Positions 11,205-23,530 of a DNA stretch of 64,000 nt are shown here, one piece after another. The notes below the pieces were generated by a model. That model ran no database searches, had not been told where the DNA came from, and saw only the letters and a list, made by a program, of their open reading frames with translations. This DNA comes from Phorcus lineatus (taxonomy: Eukaryota > Mollusca > Gastropoda > Trochida > Trochidae): assembly GCA_921293015.1 (NCBI GenBank), contig OV121098.1:17942161-18006160 (forward strand), in the 5' to 3' direction. The translations under genes were made by a program, and so were the position numbers. The first letter of the stretch is position 1. Each line of letters opens with the position of its first letter.

Positions 11205-12410
11205 CACAAGATTCCACTAATTCCACAAGATTCTGCGCAACTCCGCAAGATTCCTCAAGACTACACAAAGTTCCACCTGATTCCACTAGATATTGTGAAG
11301 TGACGTATTAGTAGGTTATAAATAGAGGTGCCAGTCGACTGGCCCGGGTTAGCCTGTCATCGCCGTAGTGTAAAGGTCGTGTCATCATCACTCGTCATTT
11401 AGGTTAGTTGGGTTACTCAGAAATTTTAGAGGGTTGTTATCGTAGCGCTGTAATTCAGGTTCACATAAATAACGTTAGGATGAAGTAGTATATGTTTTTG
11501 GCAGATAATTTATTAGCGAACACTCGCGCTCATATTAAAGTTTTACCGGAGTGTTCAGGGTTGTATTTTTACAAGGTTTATGAATGTTGCAGACTGAGTT
11601 AAACTCAGGGTGCATTTAATATTGAGATTGTTTCACGTTGAAATATGATAATACAGTAACGTAGCTGTAGCGGTTCAACTTAAAAGTATTTGTTGACATA
11701 TTACAGGGTAAATTTCTGTGATATTAGAAGTAGTATTTTGTGAGATTGTCTGTTTCTCAGTGGTTCTTTCAGACAGTGTTTTACAGTTTTTGAAGTGATA
11801 AATAACTGTAGTTCAGTGATATTATAGTTGTTTGAATATAAAGTTGATCACTGTGAATTCCATTACAGTTGTCAGGGTTGAGATATTTCTAGTATAGACT
11901 AATTGAGATATACTGTTGAAGTTTATTGTTATCTATTGTTGATATCTATTTCATCATAAATATTGTATAATTACAAATACAAGCATAATCAAACATTATC
12001 TAAACGGATTGATCCCAGAAGTTTGTTGATATTAATCTGTGGTCTTGTTGAAGGCATAAGATTCTGTCTATAAAGTATAAGCTCATTATAAAGTATTTAA
12101 AGATGATATTTTATAAGTAAACAAAGTTGATCAAGTTATGTAAACCTATGTGGTGTTAAGTCATTACACGTATAGATCTCATTTTTCTCATACAAGTGTT
12201 GTGTTTATCCAGAGTTTAGACGTTTGATTCTGATACCTATCAGTGTTACAGTTTATTGTTTAGTGTTGTTAGAATATTCCATTAGATTCTGTGATAAGCA
12301 ACAATACAATTATTTTTGCTCTATGATCTCATAAATCTTGAATCTTCATATTTATACATATTTTTCAGTTGGGTGTCTCATCACCAAATAAAATCGTTAT
12401 TGAACTGTAA
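11205..12410 (+). promoter_or_regulatory. TATA promoter-like segment with a possible non-coding transcript or solo LTR
   Basis: A canonical TATAAATA is at 11317-11324, followed by the perfect 14-bp palindrome GCCAGTCGACTGGC (11330-11343) where transcription would start. Just upstream (11205-11290) are about nine imperfect copies of a 9-11-bp motif 'ttccacaagat', and a TGACGTAT half-palindrome is near 11301. AATAAA occurs at 12387-12392, with no ORF between. The layout (enhancer-like repeats, TATA, about 1 kb, poly(A) signal) could be a solo LTR or a non-coding transcript. I could not place LTR ends or a target duplication, so function is inferred only. Confidence 0.35.
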
Positions 12411-12539
12411 AACCATTTGTTGATTTATCATTTGCCTTGAAGTATTAATTGTTGAGAAGAATTAGCCATCCTGACAAGAGGTTATCATTGCATGTTCGTC
12501 ACAGGACCTTATTCAAATTGTGCTTCTGTTCACCCATTT

Positions 12540-12612
12540 AAGCGCTTAATCGGCAGCTTGAGCGCGTTGTGGATACATGCGCTATGAAATATAAATACCG
12601 TTATTATTATCT
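12540..12612 (+). repeat. L2-like LINE/SINE 3' tail with ATT repeats
   Basis: 'gcgcgttgtggatacatgcg' leads into 'aaatataaataccg' and then ttattattat, the form of L2-clade 3' ends in molluscs (compare the minus-strand copy at 34366-34900). Only the tail is present. Confidence 0.55.
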
Positions 12613-12614
12613 GG

Positions 12615-12790
12615 ATCTTTTTTTATCTTATCAATACCATTTTTAGTTTTTTCCGTACTAACTTTGAGTCTAAATCTAAAACATTTAAATTGGCATACAG
12701 TTTTTTTCAGTTCTATCCGAAACAAAGTTGTATCATCTGCAAACTGAGCTAAAATACTTTCAATGTTTCCCAACTTTCCCAACAATATAC
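12615..12790 (-). pseudogene. LINE reverse transcriptase fragment (ADD box)
   Basis: On the minus strand ILAQFADDTTLFRIELKK carries an RT active-site FADD box and is followed by a diverged LKVSTEKTK (compare the usual LKIN..KT). A second, separate ADD region lies at about 13760 in the neighbouring element, so this is a different LINE copy. Confidence 0.65.
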
Positions 12791-13489
12791 TGTATCAGAA
12801 CCAATAGTGTTTTTACCCTGTCGTATGACTTTAACGTAATTATTTCTATCATATTATAACATCAATAGGTTCAATTAATTTTTTGCGATTTTTCTCTAGT
12901 TATGACTAAGCCATAAATATCTCTACAAACCTTTGGTTCTCCGATAACGTTTTGTAACAGAAAGGGCAAAATAGGGAGCTGGATCCTGTTTACAATATGA
13001 ACTTTATAGTTTTGCAGTAGTGTTTAATTGATTTAAGGTGCCTTTCTAGAAATTGTTGGTTTGTGGTGTTATCACAGTTTTAAGTATGTGTTATTCGCAT
13101 ATTTGTATAAAGCTATCAATGCAATCAATAACAATATCAATGTGTTTTCCTTATTTTTGAATCAGAGCTGGTAATTCTTTTTATCCATGATATTTTTTGT
13201 GATTAAATAATACTTGTTAAATCTTTGGCTCTTATGCCCCCTTGTTCATTATCTTTTGTAACAGTGTCTCGACTAACTTTATCAGAAGAAATAGGAAATT
13301 TATGGAGTAACAATGGAGTAACTACCTATGGAGTAACTTTGTCAGGTTTGTTTCTCCATTTAAACTCTATTTGTCTTATCATTTGTTCATTCGGGTTTGG
13401 TAAGGCTGCCAATAAGTATCAAGTTTTCGTAACAGTAAGGTTTTTTAATATAGTATTACTACCGAACGGAGAGAGATTTCTTGCCAACC

Positions 13490-15620
13490 ACTGATTCATA
13501 GATTTTAAGATTATCTTTATAGTTGCGTTTTACCAATACTGCGATATTGTGGGTTTATATAACTCCTAAAAAGGTAAATGTATCATTCTTCCAATCAAGA
13601 TTCCAATTTGTAATTTTTTTATTTGAGTTTTTAGAACCTATCAATAACACCTGCGTTTTGTTAACGTTTATATTTAAGCCTGAGAACGATGCAAATTGAC
13701 AAAGAATTTCTAATTTCACCCGTGATCATTTTTCGGTTCCATCTAATATATGCGAGGAGTCATCAGACTATTGAGAAATAAGGTATTCTGTATTGCCGAT
13801 TTGTATACCTATTAATTCATCATTGTTTCTGATCATTATTGCCAAATTTTCCGCGCACAATAGAAAGATATATGGGGAGATGGGATCACCTTGTCTACAT
13901 CCTCTTGAGATATCAAAATAATTTGAGAGGTAACAATTTACCACTTCACAAGATTGAATGTTGTTTTTGTTAAAAAGTCTTTGTCCATCTAGTAATGGAT
14001 GGCCCTAAGTTGAAGAAATTCAAAACGTCTTGAATGAAATTTCAGTCAACGGAATCAAATGCTTTTTTCAAAATCAATGAAAATTAAAACTCCGGGTATT
14101 TCCATATATTCAGTGTAGTCAATAATGTCGTAAATCAATCGATTACAAACGCCAATAGATCTTTCGAACATTTTTTCATTTATTCAGTTTGCAATCTGTT
14201 TACAATAGCTGATGATCCGATCTTATATGCTAAAATCAGTAGAGAAATTGGTCTCCAATTTTGGAGCAGGTGTTTTGGTTTACCTTTTTTGGGAAACAGG
14301 TTATAACACCTTGCTTTTGAGTCAAGGATAATTATCCTTTCTCGTAAGCCAAATTTAATGAACCTTTAAGATATTCATGAATATTTGACCGAAAACATTT
14401 GAAAAACTCAAAAGTAAAACCGGACGACCCCATACTTTTTCACTTATATTTGTTTATAATGAAGTTTCCCTTCCAGGTGACTTTGTTGCGCTTTTGATAG
14501 CTTTGGAAATCATTATCTTTGAACAATTCCGTTAGGTTTACTTTTACACTTGACATTTTTGGTACAAGTTTTTATAAAAGGATCTTGTTTCTGTAATCAG
14601 ATCTTCCTTTTTTGTAAGCGTTTCTTTCTGTTTGTTTTCGATTTTATGTTTTTCCCTTTTTAAAATTTTTTATTTTCTAATGACAGAAAATTTTGCGTTT
14701 GTTTTTCTCCTTCTTTCCATTTAGCTTTAGATCTTAGTTATATACCATCTATTTTATTTATATTTATCGTTTCTAACTCATTTAATTGGTCTTGTAATGA
14801 TGTTTTGACGTCTTTGTCCTTTGAATTATCTATTCGTACTTCAAGATCTTCAATTCTGTTTTCAATCGTCTGTTTAACCTTCAGAGTTTCTTTTTTCTTA
14901 TATGAAGAAAACTTTATTGCATGTCCTCTAATCATTAACAAAATGATTTCAAAGAACATCTGATAATAATTATTTTGATGACTTCGATTTCGCTTACTTT
15001 AATTCCATCCAACCAATAGAGTGATCTGATCTATATGCTGCATCAACACCGATATCATGAATTGAACTTTCGAAATATTTGGACATGGAAAAATAGTAAA
15101 GTCTCGCTTGTTTAACCAGATTTTTCTGTCGCCATGTATATCGTTGTTTTTCTCCACAGGTCTAATAATTCGTTTTCCTCCATGAATTCCAGCCAAGTTT
15201 CTTTCCTTTAGCAATATTAATTTTTCATAATTATAGTATTCTAAATTCCAGCCGCCGTATATAGAAAGTTACCTGATTGTTTTGTCACTAAAGAGTTATC
15301 AAAGTAAATATTCATTCATGATTTTCATTTCCAATGCCACATAGTTTCCATGTACATCAACTCTATTGAACTCAATTGAAGTGTAGAAATTATCATTCAT
15401 AAGTATTGCTGTCCCTCTGGAGTTACTTTTATAAGAGCTCAAGAACAATATTTGGGTTCTGCATTCGTCTTTTATTTTACTTTCTTTTGATAAATGCTTG
15501 TCTTGGATACAATAGATGTGTGTCCTTTTGCTTTTAAGACGATTAAACACATCTATGCGCTTACGTTTATTATTCAGGCCTTGACAGTTTGACGATAGCA
15601 TTTTTAATGTATCTAGCATG
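13490..15620 (-). pseudogene. L1/Tx1-like LINE ORF2 remnant (endonuclease + reverse transcriptase)
   Basis: Minus-strand order matches a LINE ORF2. At 15619-15299 is an apurinic-type endonuclease N-terminus: SSNCQGLNNKRKRIDVF, IYCIQDKHLSKES and SNSRGTAILMND (usual NCQGL, QDTH and RG.AIL motifs). At 15214-14999 is a later endonuclease piece (IHGDRKIWL). At 14959-14738 is a lysine-rich linker. In broken frames at 13900-13740 are RGCRQGDPISPYIFLLCAE and a decayed SDD active site, then NINVNKTQVL near 13640. RGCRQGDP followed by LLCAE is typical of the L1/Tx1 group. Numerous stops and frameshifts make it inactive. The 3' end was not located. Confidence 0.8.
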
Positions 15621-16249
15621 ATGGTGGTTATTCAATCTGAACTATTTTGTATGAACTCATATTACGAAAACATGCATTGAGGTGTTTTAGTTGATTGGGA
15701 GATAAGGGCATCAAGATTGTAAATAAAAAGGTAGGTTTTACCTTCATATGTTGTTGGTCCGGTTGATGTGTAATCCTGTATGGTTAAGGGCTGTCGAAAA
15801 AGAGATGGTGTGGTTTGCCTGTCTAAGCTTTATGTGAGACTCGGGTGTCTTGCTTGGATCGTGACGGAGCATGTCGCGCACGTGCGATTGGCTTGTTAAT
15901 TTCAGTACAACATTGTACATGTAATCTTTATAATACGTTTGCAAGGTTATATAACTTTTGATGTTTTCAAAAAATAAATTCTAATGTGTTTTTTTTTATT
16001 TTCTCTATGTCGAGAATATGGTTGGTATGTTTTGTAATGCTTTCGTATTTGATGTTCATATAATCTTAAAGATCGACTGAAATGACCCATGGCAACTTTC
16101 GTGATTCATAAAATACGTATTCTAATTTGCCAGTAACTTGAGTTTAAATTTTCGAAATCGGCCTATAAACAACTTTAATACGGCTTTTTCCAATCACCAG
16201 CTAATTAGCACCAGTGAACAGAACTGAACAGGCCCGTGGTGACTGCCCG

Positions 16250-16525
16250 TACGTGAGAATGCCGCACTGATGCGGCAAATGTGCGGCACATGCGGAAAAA
16301 GTGCGGCAAAGAGAGGTTCAGTGCGGCAAAAGAGCGGCTTCTTGTAAAGCCGCACTTTTGCCGCAACCTCTTTGCGGCATCCTTGCGGATTTTATACGGC
16401 TTTGTGACTTTGTCATTTTCTTGTGCGGCTTTACCCAATAGTGGCGGAATTTATGCGGCTTTTCTGACTTAGAACTTTTCATGTGCGGCATTATGACAAT
16501 TCTTTGCGGAATTAGTGCGGCTTTT
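16250..16525. repeat. TGCGG-rich cluster with a hairpin
   Basis: A compact block in AT-rich surroundings holds more than ten copies of TGCGG(C/A) in about 270 bp. At about 16311-16378 the copies form an imperfect inverted repeat: left arm 'aaagagaggtt..gtgcggc' with 'aaaagagcggctt', a short 'cttgt' loop, and right arm 'aaagccgcacttttgccgca' with 'acctcttt'. The two frames here (16205-16438 and 16281-16472) are shadows of the palindrome. No family recognised. Confidence 0.6.
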
Positions 16526-16559
16526 TTTTACTTAGAAATTTTCTTGGTGCCCACCTGAG

Positions 16560-19500
16560 TCTAAAATGAGAATTTTGTCTAAGTCCAAAATAAATCTAAA
16601 AAAATTCAGCACAGCTAATTTAGAGGTAAATATATCCACAATTGATGTCATAGGCTTGTAAAACTTTCAGTTTCGTAAATATAGACTAATATAACATTTA
16701 GCCCCTAAGTTAGTCTTCAGTACAGTTAAGCGAGTCCAAAATCTACTATTTAGAATCACCAATCACAAATGAATCTATGCACAAAATTTCAGTCATCTAA
16801 GGCTTTTAGTTCTTGTGAAGAAAATGTAAAAAAATTTAGGGTGTGGCCTTATTAAGTACCACAGCCTAAAAAATCTGAACTTAATAACCAACACTGTTCA
16901 CAAGTTAATAGCTGTCTAGGGCTTTTTTTCTGGAAAAGAGGTCGAAACATGTTTTAGGGTGAGGAGCCCATGGCCCTCACTCAAGACCACAGGCAAAACA
17001 TCTAGAAATTATGATCCCTATTGGTTGAGATGCGTGGTGCCAGTGCTTCATGAGAAGAAGTCCAAACAGTGAACGGGTGAATTGATGAATTGACAGATGC
17101 CTTTAATCAAGCCTGATGAGCTAAAACATTTCATATTTGAATTTGACTGAATTGATTAAGATGAAGTAGATAAATTATTTTAGTACCCATATGGTTCATC
17201 ATAAGCAGTGACATATTTTCAATATAAGCACATGTGCAAATCACTTTAGCCTAGCAACGATTGTTTAAGTGCGAGTTACCGTATTTTGTCGTCTGTGACA
17301 TCATACAACCATTGTTCATGACGTCACTGTGGCAGAGCGTCGCAAGGGAAGGAGGCTGTTTTCAATGCATTTTAAATGGAACAGAATCGGGAATAACAAA
17401 ATTAATACACTCAGAGGTCTGTCATATGATTTTTATAAAACTCATGCAAAAGTTTTGTATAACTCTCACTCTTGCTTGGGTAATGAAAAGATTCACACTT
17501 GTTTCATAAAAGTCATTAGACACACTTCCTCGGGTAATAATGTCTATTTGAGTTACTGAAGAAGATTTTTTAAAGAACAATAACGTTACTTATGGAAACA
17601 ATATGTTTTATTGCAATCATTACAGTGTGTTTTACATAGAAACATTTGATCTTCATCATCATTATAACAATGATGAATATCACAAAAGTTATCCCTAAAA
17701 CATCTTTATTTTCTTAAAACTTTGAAATCTAATGCACTGTTTGAAGAAAGAGTACAGAATTTGTTTAATAAAATTAAAATCAAATAAATATTTTGAAGAT
17801 ATAGATCAGTTTTGGTATAATGTACCATTTTTTTAACTTCCACCCATATATATGTTTGTTTACAAAATGACTGAAACCTGTTGTTTTGAAGAAATGAGAT
17901 GAATATCTGTAGAAATAAAATTTAAATTGTGTACTGTTTTCCTTAAGAGTGGGATGAAAAATAAATTGTGCATGCATTGAAGTCAACATATTCAAATGTT
18001 TGTTGATGGAATATTTTCACACATACAAACTTTGGAAAAGCACAATAGGTTAAATGATCAATCATACTGCAAAGTTTTACCTTTTAATAATTGGGAAATT
18101 ATCTATTGACCAGAAGTCAGATTTCCATGTCTTTTTGACAATTTTTATTGACAATTTATAACAAATTAGAAAATCTATAATATCAGACTGATACTGCACA
18201 TGTTCTCAGTTTAGTTACATTTGATAAAAATCTGAAAGTTCCATCATTTAAGCAGTGCTATATCAAATTACTGTCAATTGATTCTACTTAAAATCGAAGT
18301 TGATTGATAATTTGATTAGTTATTGTTAAGTTTTCTTATTTATTAATTGATTTATCTATTTATTTATTCCAAAAATAGACACATAGGCCTAGATAAATAG
18401 ATAAATAAAAAAGTACATAATTTGGATAGATCGATAGGTAAATGGATGATTGATTGACAGCCACGGAACGGTTTTTGAACTTAAAATTTCATGCCATTTT
18501 GGTATTATTCAACAAAAAAAAAATGTATGCTCATACAAACCTCTAATAACGTTTTTGGCCTACGTGAATCATTTGCATGACAAAACATAATAATCCAAGT
18601 TGATGAAAGTTCGAAATATTCCTTACAAAATCATCCTCTTTTTAATCGGCACTTCGGAAAATTTAAAATTCTAGGCAGATAAAATTTCGCTGTTTTAATA
18701 AATATAAACTTCATATATTATTACCGTTCTATTTACATCTGTTGGTAGTTTAAACAAATTTGCCTGCTTGCATTTCGCGCAAATATTTCAACCGGAAGTT
18801 TATGTTTGGTGTAAGAAATGCGGTGGATTCGTACCGAATGCGAACTCAATATTTATTGTCAAAATAGTGTTCGAAATTCATGGTTTTAAAATTCACTCGT
18901 TCGTAGTATCTTAAAATCACGACATGGGTACCCTCTAATTTGTTTGTTTTCTCCGAACTACATTTGTTTTTGCGCATTGAATATACCCGCTAAATTTAAT
19001 AACCGGAAGTGTAGCCATTGTCTTATACTCCACAGCAGCGCTGGAAATAGTCTATCACTCAAATAACGATATCGGATTTCGGTGCGAGGAGCAATGTTCT
19101 TTCGGTGAATTCGTACCTTAGACGAACTCGACTCGATTTTAGAACCACTTTATTGACAAATAAATGTCCTATATCAGTTTCATTTGTTACCAATTCACTT
19201 TCCAATCATCTTCAGAAAGAACTTGAATTAACCCTTATCCCTAATTTTGTACATACAAGTATTTTAGTAACCTTGTTAGGTGTTGATTTATGTTTTGACA
19301 GATCTTGGAGTCGGGTTTATACATGCACAATTTTCGAAAACGCGAATTCAACTTGAAAAATCGAGGTTTTCTGGAGGAATAACAGGATGCGACATGCTTA
19401 GAGAGGCTATATTTGCAAACACGAACAATATTTTTGGTATGAAATAAACGGCAACAAATCTTATAGCCTATATGTTCAGCTCCAACAGTATTTTAAGTAG

Positions 19501-19670
19501 GCGATCTCAACTTTATTTTAAAGAGCGACTCTGTGAGTTGTTGAAATCATATTTGCCAAACTTAATCAGTGGTGTCATTTGATCGCGAATTATCGACTGC
19601 TACCAAAAAGACACATTTCAAAGCTTACTGTTTTTTTTACATTGACAATATGAAGGTAGAACGTCGCAAT
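16560..19670. other. No gene recognised
   Basis: AT-rich. Two overlapping frames at 17261-17559 and one at 19105-19356 lack any family motif and start at non-ATG or weak codons. A perfect TGACGTCA is at 17319-17326, and ETS-like CCGGAAGT sites occur near 18790 and 19005. An imperfect hairpin of 'gatttatctatttattta' type lies at about 18345-18410. Confidence 0.4.
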
Positions 19671-19672
19671 TA

Positions 19673-19990
19673 TGATCGAAAACCGGACAATGGCGCGCGT
19701 CAAATAGTCAAACGTAATTTTGGAGACTTATCTAAAACAGCCAGGAGGGCAGTTAGGAGTTGATAGTGTTTGTTAGGTTATATAACTAGTATCCATGTAT
19801 ATTGGACGTGATATCTACACCTCTTTGCATTTATAAGGCTGTTAATTTTTATATTTTCATGGAAAACCAGTAATTGTCATATATATGTCCTTTAGGCATG
19901 AACAGTTATGATGTTTTGATTTTATATCACCATATAGGGCATTTAGGTTCGTATCAAAGGTAAATAATATATCATGAAAATCACGGAGTG
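19673..19990 (+). repeat. Dispersed repeat, copy A
   Basis: It begins 'gatcgaaaaccggacaatgg' followed by 'cgcgcg' and runs through 'catgtatattggacg' to 'gggcatttaggt'. A diverged copy in the same orientation is at 44389-44680, beginning 'gatcgaaaaccggacagtgg' with matching landmarks in the same order. Shared identity is patchy, so both copies are old. Type unknown. Confidence 0.6.
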
Positions 19991-21960
19991 GCTCTTTAAC
20001 TGGCTTATGATAAACGCGAAGGTGCATAACTGATTGACATAAATTAATATAGCAAATTTACCGTTGGCCTATGTATATTGTGAATAGGGCCTAACTGAGA
20101 AATAGTCATATTATAAAGCAAAGATTTCAAATTTACTGTAGCTTTTGCGTATTAGAAGAAATGCGTATGCACTTTATTTACCCGCAAAAATCCGGAAGTA
20201 AAATAATTCTTTTAATGAGAACAATAAATGTTTAAATAACTAACAAACAGGTGGTAGGCAAGGAATAAATCTACATATTTTGTCCAATAAATATGATTTA
20301 GTGAGATTTGGTGCCAAATGATGAAAGATATGAGTTTACCGCCGATATTGTTTTCAAATCTATATGGACAAACATCGTAGTTGTAATTATTGAAATGTCA
20401 GATAAGAAATTAGCATGATTCTCGCCGCGGATAAGAATTTATTTTTTATTTGGAAACACGTGTATACGAAATGTGATTTTATAACAACTATCATCTGATG
20501 ACGTAGTTATTATATACTCCGAAACGTCGTAAGGTTAAAATTAAATTAAAGATTCAACCCATGAATAGTTGGAGTCAAATATACCAATTATCCTACTGGT
20601 GTCTTTTTAGCGAGAAATACTGACTGTTGATTGAAAGTAGCATTTTAATGCTGTTCGGTCGAGCAGAGTGACGATATAAAGATAAAAAGCAGCGATTCAT
20701 GCAAATTGTATGTGTAGTTTCGGCTTTAGCACATACATTCGGTGTTTGTTTTTGTTTCTAACATTATAATTTTCATATATTTGATATTTATTTTAAATAT
20801 GTGAGATGTTTTGAATAAGTATCATCATGATTGGTGCATTGACACTATTATATAGAAAGCAAAATACTATGCATGCCAAGAAAATGACGGAGTATCTGTT
20901 TAAGAAGTTGTAATGAAGTTCTTATCAGTTAGTGGCCTAAAAGATATTATCTACTTTGAAATAATAAATAATGACACAATTTGCAATTAATAATTCAAGA
21001 AGCCGATAAATAGCAAACACGTTCGGTTCAGTATGCCAAAAGGGTTCAATCAACTTCAAAGCATGGACTTTAAATCTAGAAATGTTTCTTACGTTGAAAG
21101 TCTCCGATTCACAGTGACCGTTAAATTTGGCGCAGCGTTTCCTAAATTGTTTTTTTTCCCAAAAAGTATCGTGAAACGCCATTCCCACATAGATGCTTTT
21201 GAGGCAAATCGTTTTTGAAAATCTATCATACAAACGACTTTTCTTTCTACTAATGCGTCAAGAGTAGACCAGTTGGAGAAATTTAGGAACAAGTCGACTT
21301 TAATTCGAGCAATAGTACATAAAGTAAATATTTCTCAAACATTTACATTTAGCACATGCATTTAACATTCATTGAACATTACCTGTGTTTTCCAAAGAAT
21401 TGCGATCGTTTTTATAAGTTGTATCGGCCCTATCGTCAAGGCAATTGTGAATGTATATGGTGACAAAAAAGGCTACGCGATAAAGCGACTTAAGATGATT
21501 TTAAGATTTTTTAACTTGTTACGGACATATAGCTGTCTGTGTTTTTTCGCTATTTTGAAATAAGGAAAGTTTTTACGCTAAATAGTCAATTGCTTATGGT
21601 TTACACACACTCTGTAGAGCTTTGAGTTTATAAGAAGTAAATCTATTAATCAATCATTCTGTTATATTATACACTATAACATTAATTTTAGGAATTTGTA
21701 AGTTCATTATTTCGGAATTTAATTCGTGCAAAAACTAACGTGCGTATGCCACTATCCTATTTTCAATGACACGTTTCAGACTTCATTGTTGAAAAATATG
21801 GTATTGAAAACATTCGTTGAAAATAAATATCTCAATTAAGTTATCCATTATACACGCTATAACAAATTGTTATCCTATTTTCGTGAATAATAAGCAAATC
21901 TAAAAATTATTTTAATGCGTTTTCATTGGCTTGCTTTCTTGAAATTGGAATCAGGAAAAT
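19991..21960. other. No gene recognised
   Basis: AT-rich. The frames at 20937-21563 overlap on both strands and have no family features. A hammerhead-like pair of core boxes at 20495-20531 is described under findings. Confidence 0.4.
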
Positions 21961-21969
21961 CAGTTATAT

Positions 21970-23522
21970 ACGGTGGCATATTAGGGCCATCTGTTTTTTT
22001 TATTTTATCTTGAAAATTCAAGAAAAAAATTGAAATTTCAAGATCTTTACTTGAAATTTCAAGTTACTTAAGTTGAAATTTCAAGATAATAAGTTGAAAT
22101 TTCAAGATACTTATGTTGAAATTTCAAGATAGATAAGTTGAAATTTCGACTTAGCATCTTGAATTTTCAACATAATGATATATATAAGGATTTGCTCTGT
22201 GAAAGTCAGCATTACTTGGGTGAGAAGTCTCCTTGATTAGACGTCCATACAAATAAACAAATAATCCATGTAGATATATAATATAGATACACATACAAAC
22301 TTAACCAGTGGATAATAAACTTATCCAAATACATTTGAAACATGAAATATAGGCCTTAATGTTCATTTCAGACAAAAATTTCATTTCAGGAAAAATTGAC
22401 ACAAACATATTCATAAAAAGTACAAGACTTTACGTATGTAAATGACATAATATGTACAATGTGTGTATGTATGTATATAAGTATGTGTGTATGTAGATAT
22501 GTACTGTCTATGTATGTGTTTGTGTGTGTTTATATGTGTGTCTGTATGATTGCTGTAAATATGGATGTGGAAATGAGATTATCTATATTGGTACTAGTAT
22601 ATATTGTTGTACTAGTAGATTATGTTGGAATTAATTTACTCAAATTGTATGTATGTATAAATGGTAGGTTTCGGGGAGGTTGTGTGTATTTTTTTATATC
22701 TTTTCAATTGGATGATTAAACACAGACCACAATAACATCATCGGGAAAGTATTCGTGATATGTATTAAATATATTAATTTATATGTGTATGTGAATCTTT
22801 ACTCATAACGCTTCGTATATGTTTGTTCCTATGTATGACATATATTGACAAGACCGCGCATGTTTGATTATGAGGTTACCCGCATTCTTTGTAAGAATGT
22901 TTATGACTGTCTCTTATGTATACATACACCTACACGTTTTAATATAGAACATACATATCACTAATAAATTCCGATGATATAATTGTGGTCTGTGTTTAAT
23001 CATCATAATGTAAAGTAATAACTGAATAAACACATCCTCCCAAAATTCTATATATATCATTCTTACATACATAAGATACTAAAAACGTTAATTCCAACAT
23101 GATTTATACATAAGAAAGTACATAAATACATCATTCCCACATCCATATACATTTACATGCATACAAATACATACACACACATGCATACATACACACATTA
23201 TTACTGATTAAGTTTGTATGTTTATTTGTAATATATATCTACAATACGACTTTGTTTATATGTAGGGACGTCTAATCAAGGAGACTTCCCCACAAGTAAT
23301 GCTGACTTTGACAGATCAAATCCTTATATACATATCATTATCTTGAAATTTCAAGATGCTATGTTGAAATTTCAGCTTATTTATCTTGAAAATTCAACAT
23401 AAGTATCTTGAAATTTCGACTTAATATCTTGAAATTTCAAGATGGACATGTTGAAATTTCAACTTTTTTCTTGAAATTTCAAGATAAAAATAAAAAAACA
23501 GATGGCCCTAATATGCCACCGT
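21970..23522. mobile_element. 1.55-kb fold-back element with palindromic sub-repeats
   Basis: The ends are inverted: it starts 'acggtggcatattagggcca' and ends with the reverse complement, ccaccgt at 23516-23522. An identical 8-bp AGTTATAT lies outside each end (21962-21969 and 23523-23530), a target duplication. Both arms hold arrays of CTTGAAATTTCAAG-type units, each a palindrome, at about 22008-22175 and 23340-23485. Further in, 'gattagacgtcc' (22240) matches 'ggacgtctaatc' (23266), and 'cacagaccacaat' (22713) matches 'attgtggtctgtg' (22983). The whole element can therefore fold into one long hairpin with a loop of about 230 bp. The TATG-rich frame at 22459-22719 is simple sequence. No transposase, so it is non-autonomous. 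The superfamily is not clear from the TIR. Confidence 0.85.
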
Positions 23523-23530
23523 AGTTATAT

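Noticed and set aside
17261-17559. Two overlapping plus-strand frames
   Set aside because: Non-ATG starts, no homology seen, and mutual overlap in different frames.
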